12,603 bases of DNA from JAWUWD01 sp034112085 (GTDB lineage: Bacteria; Bacteroidota; Bacteroidia; Cytophagales; Cyclobacteriaceae). The position numbers and the translations under genes are program-made. The notes below the pieces were generated by a model. The model made no database searches. It had not been told where the DNA came from and was given only the letters and a program-made list of their open reading frames with translations. The stretch is taken from positions 1 to 12,603 of the forward strand of contig JAWUWD010000019.1 of the NCBI GenBank assembly GCA_034112085.1, written 5' to 3'. Shown piece by piece: positions 9,001-12,603 of the stretch; position 1 is the first letter of the stretch, and the number at the start of each line of letters is the position of its first letter.

Positions 9001-9201
9001 TTTCAATATAATACCTTCTTCCATCTCTTGCGGAGATGCCCCTGGATAACTTACATTGATGGAAATATTTCTACTCTCCACCAAAGGGAAAAATGAAGAC
9101 TTTAAATTCTTTAGACCTAATGAACCAAGGAATATGAAAGCAATAATAACTATCCAACCTGCTATTGGATATTTGATAAAGTGAGTAATTATTTTCTCCA
9201 T
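6055..9201 (-). CDS. RND-family efflux pump, inner-membrane permease subunit (AcrB-like)
   Basis: This 1048-residue protein has the duplicated RND fold. TM1 is at about 13-30, followed by a large periplasmic loop (FFPLVESRNISINVSYPGAS, then EMEEGIILKIEDNIRSLVGID). TM2-TM6 lie at about 334-480, TM7 at about 525-548, a second periplasmic loop follows, and TM8-TM12 lie at about 860-1010. TM4 carries the proton-relay aspartates (GILVDDGIVIAEN, D397/D398). The TM10 position of AcrB Lys940 is instead in GIVVNDGLVLIG (N925/D926), a variant I know from some RND subfamilies outside classical AcrB. The pump would use the proton gradient to move amphiphilic substrates from the periplasm or inner membrane into the TolC channel. 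The overall pattern (YPGAS, absence of metal-type motifs) fits the hydrophobe/amphiphile efflux group better than CzcA-type metal pumps, but the substrate is unknown. The gene starts 6 bases after the adaptor stop and overlaps the TolC-type gene by 14 bases. Confidence 0.95.
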   Translation of the reverse strand: MEKIITHFIKYPIAGWIVIIAFIFLGSLGLKNLKSSFFPLVESRNISINVSYPGASPQEMEEGIILKIEDNIRSLVGIDRFTSTSSENSARVTIEVLKGYDIDAVLADVKNSVDRIPSFPVGMEPAIISKSIFNTEAVTMALSGQKISLKSLKEIARDIETDLKNIDGISQIAVTGYPLEEIEIAINEDKLRTYDLTFQEVANAISSTNILVTGGTIKTSYEEYLIRVNNRFYYGDELNQITIRALETGEMIRLGDIAEVKDRWSENPDRTYFNGETSVRIQVNATISEDLIDVADKTKNYISEFNSSHNNVKISITRDSSITIVQRSELLLRNGLQGMALVLFFLAIFLKPRLAFWVAFGLPISFMGMFIFAGYMGVTINVLSLFGMIIVIGILVDDGIVIAENIYHHYEKGKSPIQAAMHGTLEVLPAITSAILTTLVAFSTFFFLEGRIGEFFGEVSTIVILTLSISLIEALIILPSHVAHSKALTREQKSYWFNKKADQFMSWLRDGFYVPFLQFFLKNRVLGFAIPIFLLLLTIGSVGGGIIRVTFFPQIASDRISISLKMPQGTNESITDSIISHIETVAYEVGANFNDKQAGDAVLNMVRRLGPGSSTASLNINLLAGEQRNFPSIEMSSIIREKVGKIDGVESLVFGSGGSFGGKPISMSLLSNDIDELKAAKEYLRSYLQSNPDIKDIQDTDPEGLKEIKINLKDKAYAMGFRLSDVISQVRSGFFGYQVQRFQRRRDEIKVWVRYDKEERSSIKNLDDMRVLSPSGERVPLSEIATYEIARGEVSINHLNGKREVRIDAELKDPKTSAAEIMAKVKKEMLPELKAKYPNVTPVFEGQNREANKTTDSAAAVLPIIVFCIFIIIAFTFRSLSQPFLLLLMIPFSLIGVAWGHWIHDFPNNILSFLGIIALIGIVVNDGLVLIGKLNTYLKEGMTFDEAIVAAGKSRFRAIFLTTLTTVAGLTPLIFETSRQAQFLIPMAISVAYGIMLATVLTLIMLPLMLSSSNTIKVHMQWLWTTKKPTSEEVERAVKELKVENETY

Positions 9202-9207
9202 TCTAAT

Positions 9208-10323
9208 TTAATTATTACTGTAAATCTCTACATCCATTCCTTCAAATGCTCCGGGCACTATCTTTGAAACTATCTCAGTACCATTTTTAATTCCTTTGAT
9301 TAATACAGTTTGTGTATTCTTATGAGCAATCTCAACGGATATTAGCTTGAGTTTTTTATTTTCAACGATAAAAATATTCCCCCCTTCGACTAATAATTTT
9401 CGATCAATCTCAATGGCATTTTCCACATCCTCTCCATTGATTATAGCCTCTAAGTAAGTTCCTTCCCTAAGGTTTTCTCCTCTTAGCTCAATGTAAACTT
9501 TTACGGTTTGCGTAGTAGCTTCTACTTTCCCATTGATCCTGGTTATTTTACCTCTCCATTGCTGGTTTTTTTTATTTGGGTTGTTGATTTGCACACTTCT
9601 GCCTACTGAGAGTGTCTGCGCTAGAGTTTGGCTTATAGCCACTTCCAGTTCATAAATGGATGGATCAATAATTTCTCCTAGTTTCTGTCCTGGTCGAACT
9701 ACCGTTCCGGGGTTTATCAATGCTTCGGTTAGAATACCACTGAAAGGTGCGGTGATGGTATATTTTGATTGGATAAGCTCTAGGTTTTTAGTGTTATAGA
9801 AGGTAGTGTATATGTTTTTTCCAGTAATGAAATGTTTCTCTCGGTCGGACGAAGGCTTCGGCAGGGGTACAATTCGTTTATCCATATCAAATTGAGACAC
9901 ATATGAATTCCATTTTGGGTATGCTTTAGGGTAGTCTAGTCTTAGATCTGGTAGTATACTGGTGATTAAATTCTGTAGCGCACTTTTTTGAGCAAGTAAT
10001 CTGGCGTATGAATCATTGCTCCGGATTTTGACTAAAACGTCACCTTTATTAAACTTTACTCCAGGTTTAAATTCTTTGCGCAATGGTTCCATTATCCCTT
10101 GTACTTCGGCATATAAGTCTGCTTTGTTTTTAGCGACTAGTCTTCCATTTTCAGTGATTTGGACTTCAATGCTTTGGTTTTTTGTTTTAAGGGTGAAAAC
10201 CGTGTTAACAGTTTTAGGAACAGTTGCAGTTTTAGTCACTTTACTATTCATGATCATTTTGGATCCGTAAAACCCACTGATGATAATTAAAATTCCAGCA
10301 ACAATTGTAATTTTTCTTTTCAT
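9208..10323 (-). CDS. Periplasmic adaptor (membrane fusion protein, HlyD/AcrA family) of the RND pump
   Basis: This 371-residue protein has an N-terminal hydrophobic segment (ITIVAGILIIISGFYG, residues 5-20) that serves as membrane anchor or signal. There is no lipobox Cys. The two halves of the lipoyl/barrel-sandwich domain are at about 63-100 (KADLYAEVQGIMEPL, GVKFNKGDVLVKI) and 187-218 (SKYTITAPFSGILTEALINPG). Between them is a short helical hairpin (about 104-186) containing an unusual Pro/Tyr-rich stretch (RLDYPKAYPKWNSYV, residues 128-142) in place of a regular coiled coil. A beta-barrel domain (about 223-300) and a membrane-proximal domain (about 300-370) follow. The short hairpin implies an adaptor that reaches the TolC tip with limited coiled coil. 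It links the RND pump to the outer-membrane channel. It begins 4 bases after marR and ends 6 bases before the pump gene, so it is clearly in the same operon. Confidence 0.92.
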   Translation of the reverse strand: MKRKITIVAGILIIISGFYGSKMIMNSKVTKTATVPKTVNTVFTLKTKNQSIEVQITENGRLVAKNKADLYAEVQGIMEPLRKEFKPGVKFNKGDVLVKIRSNDSYARLLAQKSALQNLITSILPDLRLDYPKAYPKWNSYVSQFDMDKRIVPLPKPSSDREKHFITGKNIYTTFYNTKNLELIQSKYTITAPFSGILTEALINPGTVVRPGQKLGEIIDPSIYELEVAISQTLAQTLSVGRSVQINNPNKKNQQWRGKITRINGKVEATTQTVKVYIELRGENLREGTYLEAIINGEDVENAIEIDRKLLVEGGNIFIVENKKLKLISVEIAHKNTQTVLIKGIKNGTEIVSKIVPGAFEGMDVEIYSNN

Positions 10324-10327
10324 TTCA

Positions 10328-10801
10328 TTATAGATTGATAGACGCCATTTGTTCGTCAGCGTTCACATTAGCTCTTATTTTTTTTAATACTTCAATCGTG
10401 ATGTCAATCTCTTCTTGAGAGATACCTTTCTGAACATCACTCATCATATCAACAAGTACGGGTATAGCAGAGTCAAGAATAATCTTGCCTTTTTCTGTGA
10501 TAAATACCCGCCTCACTCTTCCATCTTCCAATGAATTCTCTCTACTGACAAGACCTTTCTTCTCCATAGTAATAATAAGCCTTGTTAGAGAGGCCTTGTC
10601 CCTATTGGTGATAAATGCAAGTTTGTTTTGAGCAACCCCATTATTACGAGAAAGAATTCTTAATGTGATCACTTGAACTTTAGTCAAAGGAATGCCATTA
10701 GATTCAAAATGCTCAATCAAGTGATAATCCAATGCCTTCATAGTCCTCCCGACCCAAGGCAAGAGGGACTTATCTAATTCAAATATTTTATTTGATAACA
10801 T
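10328..10801 (-). CDS. MarR-family transcriptional regulator, probable repressor of the efflux operon
   Basis: This 157-residue protein has the MarR winged-helix layout. An N-terminal dimerisation helix (about 8-32, SLLPWVGRTMKALDYHLIEHF) is followed by the HTH (about 39-86, with NKLAFITNRDKASLTRLI as positioning and recognition helices). The wing carries the family signature EDGRVRRVFITEKG (92-105), and C-terminal dimerisation helices follow. There is no cysteine, so OhrR-type thiol sensing is excluded; ligand sensing is more likely. It is the first gene of the operon with adaptor, RND pump and TolC-type channel, the standard position of an autoregulated repressor. A near-perfect palindrome 32 bases upstream of its ATG is a good candidate operator. 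The start at 10801 gives a normal MarR N-terminus. Repression is inferred from family and position; activation cannot be excluded. Confidence 0.92.
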   Translation of the reverse strand: MLSNKIFELDKSLLPWVGRTMKALDYHLIEHFESNGIPLTKVQVITLRILSRNNGVAQNKLAFITNRDKASLTRLIITMEKKGLVSRENSLEDGRVRRVFITEKGKIILDSAIPVLVDMMSDVQKGISQEEIDITIEVLKKIRANVNADEQMASINL

Positions 10802-10805
10802 GATG

Positions 10806-10813
10806 CAAATTTA
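10806..10813 (-). promoter_or_regulatory. Candidate Bacteroidota -7 promoter element for the marR efflux operon
   Basis: On the minus strand these bases read TAAATTTG, an exact match to the phylum's -7 consensus TAnnTTTG. The element ends four bases before the marR ATG, so transcription from it would start at or just beside the start codon and give a leaderless mRNA. No TTG lies at the usual -33 spacing; the nearest upstream one is 28 bases away, within the operator palindrome. The element also lies inside an inverted repeat with 6-bp arms (TGATGC 10801-10806 and GCATCA 10815-10820). Confidence 0.35.
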
Positions 10814-10829
10814 CGCATCAAATAAATTT

Positions 10830-10847
10830 TAGTTGCATATGCAATTA
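10830..10847. promoter_or_regulatory. Candidate MarR operator (palindrome upstream of marR)
   Basis: Bases 10833-10844 are a perfect 12-base palindrome (TTGCATATGCAA). Symmetry continues outwards by two more bases on each side after one mismatch (TA at 10830-10831, TA at 10846-10847). The length and symmetry are typical of MarR-family dimer sites. The location directly upstream of marR, next to the putative promoter, fits autoregulation by occlusion of RNA polymerase. Binding by this MarR protein is inference. Confidence 0.6.
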
Positions 10848-10936
10848 GATTTATTCGATATTAATGACGAACGGTAAATTTGCCCATCTTTAACGGTACT
10901 GAGCAATCTATTATTGGAACAATGAAGAAGTGGCAA

Positions 10937-10957
10937 TGCTTAAGGATATATTAAGCA
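10937..10957. terminator. Hairpin downstream of dprA, possible weak terminator
   Basis: Bases 10937-10943 (TGCTTAA) and 10951-10957 (TTAAGCA) form a perfect 7-bp stem with a 7-base loop, starting about 19 bases beyond the dprA stop on the minus strand. No strong U-run follows, so intrinsic termination would be inefficient. Its position between dprA and the marR operon promoter makes a boundary role plausible. Confidence 0.3.
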
Positions 10958-10975
10958 AGGCAGACTTATTTACAA

Positions 10976-12088
10976 TCAGAGAGAAAGATTAAGCCCATAC
11001 ATCTTCCCAGGCATCACCTTCACTATTCCCTGAAATTCTAGTTGAAGTAAGATTGAAGCAGTCAATGATGCATTGAAATTACTTCTAATACAAATCTGAT
11101 CAATATGCATTCCTTTCTCGGATTCAGCTAATAGACTAATTATTTCTTGTTCGTCAGTGGTAAGACTTTCTAGATCAATTGACTTTCTACTTTGCTGAGT
11201 GTCGCCTTCTAATTCCCACCCCATTATGTAAGCGATATCCTTGGCGGAAGTCACCAGATGAGCTTTATTAGTTTTTATCAAATGATTACAGCCTTCTGAA
11301 TAGGTGTTACTCGCATTTCCAGGAAGTGCAAATACATCTCTATTATAGCCATTGGCGATCTCTGCAGTGATGAGTGCACCACCTTTTTTTGCTGCTTCGA
11401 TGACTACAGTCGCATCAGACATTCCTGCTATTATTCGGTTGCGCGCTGGGAACCGTGGTGCATCAGGCTTAGTCCCCAATTTGTTTTCAGTGATGAGTGC
11501 TCCTTGATTCAATATGTCATTGGCAATGGTTTTATGAACTGCTGGATAGATAATATCCAAACCTGAGGCCATAACAGCGACTGTATTTAGCCCTTGATTG
11601 AGCGCTTCGGTATGTGCTTTGATATCTATGCCGTAAGCCAATCCGCTCACAATAATTGGATTGTAAATAGCTAACTCTTCAATGATAGACGCAGTCAATT
11701 CTTTGCCGTAACTAGTTGCTTTTCTTGTGCCTACTATAGCTATACTCTTTTGACTGTTGAAATCGATATTGCCTTTGGTGAACAAAATGGCTGGTGCGTC
11801 TGGAATCGATTTTAGTTGCCTGGGGTATTTTTTATTTGTGAAGCTGATAGTTTGTACACCTTGACTTACTGCCTTTGCTAACTCCTCTTCTGCTTCCTTC
11901 AGAAATCTACCTTGCAATACTTTCGAAGCTGTGATCATACCGATTCCTGGTATTTTGGCAAGTTTCCCTTTCGGTGTTTTCAGAACAGTCTCGGCAGATC
12001 CGCAGTAGCTTATGAGTGCCTTGATATTGACATTTCCAATGCCAGGAGTGAGCTGAAGTGCTAGTTCGTAAAGTAGTTGACTCTCCAT
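10976..12088 (-). CDS. dprA: DNA-processing protein DprA (Smf), ssDNA-binding RecA loader
   Basis: DprA binds incoming single-stranded DNA in natural transformation and loads RecA onto it; many non-competent bacteria also carry it. This 370-residue protein has the full-length three-domain form. An N-terminal helix-hairpin-helix/SAM-like region (about 1-75, with LTPGIGNV and IPGIGMITASKV) precedes the Rossmann-like core (about 85-295). The core shows IAIVGTRKATSYG (116-128), SGLAYGIDIKAHTEAL (148-163), FPARNRIIAG (213-222), KKGGALITAEIA (234-245) and FALPGN (253-258). A C-terminal winged-helix domain (about 305-367) follows, ending MPGKMYGLNLSL. All the core motifs I expect are present, so it should be functional. 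It follows the MerR-type gene by 15 bases and is probably co-transcribed with it. Transformation in this organism is not demonstrated by this window alone. Confidence 0.97.
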   Translation of the reverse strand: MESQLLYELALQLTPGIGNVNIKALISYCGSAETVLKTPKGKLAKIPGIGMITASKVLQGRFLKEAEEELAKAVSQGVQTISFTNKKYPRQLKSIPDAPAILFTKGNIDFNSQKSIAIVGTRKATSYGKELTASIIEELAIYNPIIVSGLAYGIDIKAHTEALNQGLNTVAVMASGLDIIYPAVHKTIANDILNQGALITENKLGTKPDAPRFPARNRIIAGMSDATVVIEAAKKGGALITAEIANGYNRDVFALPGNASNTYSEGCNHLIKTNKAHLVTSAKDIAYIMGWELEGDTQQSRKSIDLESLTTDEQEIISLLAESEKGMHIDQICIRSNFNASLTASILLQLEFQGIVKVMPGKMYGLNLSL

Positions 12089-12103
12089 AGCGGCTAGTCC
12101 ATG

Positions 12104-12439
12104 TTACAACTGATTTTTAAGCTCAGATAGAAAGTTTCTAACTTCTTTTAGCGAGTTGATGGTATCGATTTTTGATTGCACTGTGCCTGCATCATTTTTA
12201 AGCATTTCTTTGGCACCATGCAGGGTGAATCCGCGTTCCTTTACCAAGTGAAATATAAGTCGTATATGTTCAATATCAGATTTAGTAAACTGTCGATTTC
12301 CTTTACGATTCTTCTTAGGCTTAATCGTGTCAAATTCACTTTCCCAAAAGCGTATCAGAGAGGGGGCTACGCCAAATTCAGCGGCTACTTCACCGATGGT
12401 GAAATACTTTTTTTCGATCGCTTTTTCTTTGTATGGCAT
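12104..12439 (-). CDS. Small MerR-family transcriptional regulator
   Basis: This 111-residue protein is almost entirely a MerR DNA-binding domain. The HTH is YFTIGEVAAEFGVAPSLIRFW (two stretches within residues 12-32), followed by wing residues around KKNRKGNRQFTKSDIEHI and by ERGFTLHGAKEML, the helix that usually leads into the dimerisation coil. A short charged coiled coil (about 81-111) replaces a ligand-binding domain. There is no cysteine, so metal or redox sensing of the classical MerR/SoxR type is unlikely. Such stand-alone MerR proteins are common in Bacteroidota, and their targets are mostly unknown. The start codon is one base after the stop of the upstream partial gene (TAA-T-ATG), and dprA begins 15 bases after this gene ends, so all three are likely co-transcribed and translationally coupled. 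Confidence 0.93.
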   Translation of the reverse strand: MPYKEKAIEKKYFTIGEVAAEFGVAPSLIRFWESEFDTIKPKKNRKGNRQFTKSDIEHIRLIFHLVKERGFTLHGAKEMLKNDAGTVQSKIDTINSLKEVRNFLSELKNQL

Positions 12440-12440
12440 A

Positions 12441-12603
12441 TTAGTCTTGAATATAGGTAATTACTCCGTTATCGTCAATGCTTATTGGTACTTCGGGGAA
12501 ATCTTTTTTTGTAAGCTCTTGAATTTTCTTAATCACGCGCTTTTGAGGATCTAACTTTGGACCGCCAGGACTATATTGAATGATCGGAGTGATTTGCGCT
12601 TTC
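12441..12603 (-). CDS. C-terminal end of an unidentified protein (cut by window edge)
   Basis: The minus strand is open from the right edge to the TAA at 12441-12443 and gives the last 53 residues of a protein. They read in part PIIQYSPGGPKLDPQKRVIK, then IQELTKKDFPEVPISIDDNG and VITYIQD at the end. There is no Met in the visible part, so the start lies outside. I do not recognise the family. The mixture of charged residues and the absence of membrane segments suggest a soluble or domain-ending tail. One base separates its stop from the ATG of the MerR-type gene. The reading frame is supported by this tight junction and by ordinary codon use. Confidence 0.65.
   Translation of the reverse strand, partial: KAQITPIIQYSPGGPKLDPQKRVIKKIQELTKKDFPEVPISIDDNGVITYIQD

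Noticed and set aside
10875..10882. Plus-strand TAAATTTG as a promoter
   Set aside because: It matches the -7 motif, but there is no -33 TTG at a suitable distance and no convincing gene downstream. AT-rich DNA produces this motif by chance.
12176..12554. Two overlapping plus-strand open frames across the MerR-type gene
   Set aside because: They are antisense to the MerR gene and to the partial upstream gene, both of which have tight operon junctions; MerR also has a clear domain. The frames look like shadows.
1..12603. Mobile elements, CRISPR arrays, tRNA or rRNA genes
   Set aside because: I found no transposase or integrase motifs, no regularly spaced repeats and no cloverleaf-like sequence. 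Gene content and base composition look uniform across the window.

Overview
This window looks like a chromosomal segment of a Bacteroidota bacterium, most likely a marine-type Cytophagales relative. The family-level placement is inference. The support is AT-rich DNA, start codons without Shine-Dalgarno sequences, matches to the Bacteroidota -7 promoter motif (TAnnTTTG), an RND efflux operon with an adaptor of the kind common in this phylum, and a large outer-membrane fusion protein of a type I know from Bacteroidota. I see no tRNA, rRNA, CRISPR array, insertion sequence or phage gene. All genes look intact except the two cut by the window edges.

Layout, left to right. (1) Bases 1-877, minus strand: the N-terminal part of a cytosolic multi-PAS sensor protein, open at the left edge, so its output domain is not visible. 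(2) Bases 878-1112: a divergent intergenic region. (3) Bases 1113-4712, plus strand: a 1199-residue secreted/outer-membrane protein. It joins a metallophosphatase-like domain, an uncharacterised middle domain with kinase-like motifs, a short Gly/Asp-rich segment and a C-terminal Omp85 (BamA/TamA-like) beta-barrel. (4) Bases 4740-10801, minus strand: a compact four-gene tripartite efflux operon in the order marR, adaptor, RND pump, TolC-type channel. Its gaps are 4 and 6 bases and its last two genes overlap by 14 bases. A palindromic candidate MarR operator lies just upstream of marR. (5) Bases 10802-10975: an intergenic region with the operator/promoter and a hairpin. (6) Bases 10976-12603, minus strand: dprA, preceded by a small MerR-family regulator and by the 3' end of an unidentified gene, tightly packed as one probable operon.

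How the genes work together. The efflux operon encodes all three layers of an envelope-spanning pump plus its probable repressor. The MarR protein would bind near its own promoter and release on a ligand, inducing the pump. The MerR-DprA pair suggests transcriptional control close to a gene for handling incoming single-stranded DNA. The most unusual protein is the fusion at 1113-4712. Several expected metal ligands of its phosphatase domain are replaced, and its middle domain carries DRH and DRD motifs reminiscent of atypical kinases. It may be an outer-membrane assembly or export protein with a degenerate sensor or enzyme module on its periplasmic side. That role is inference.
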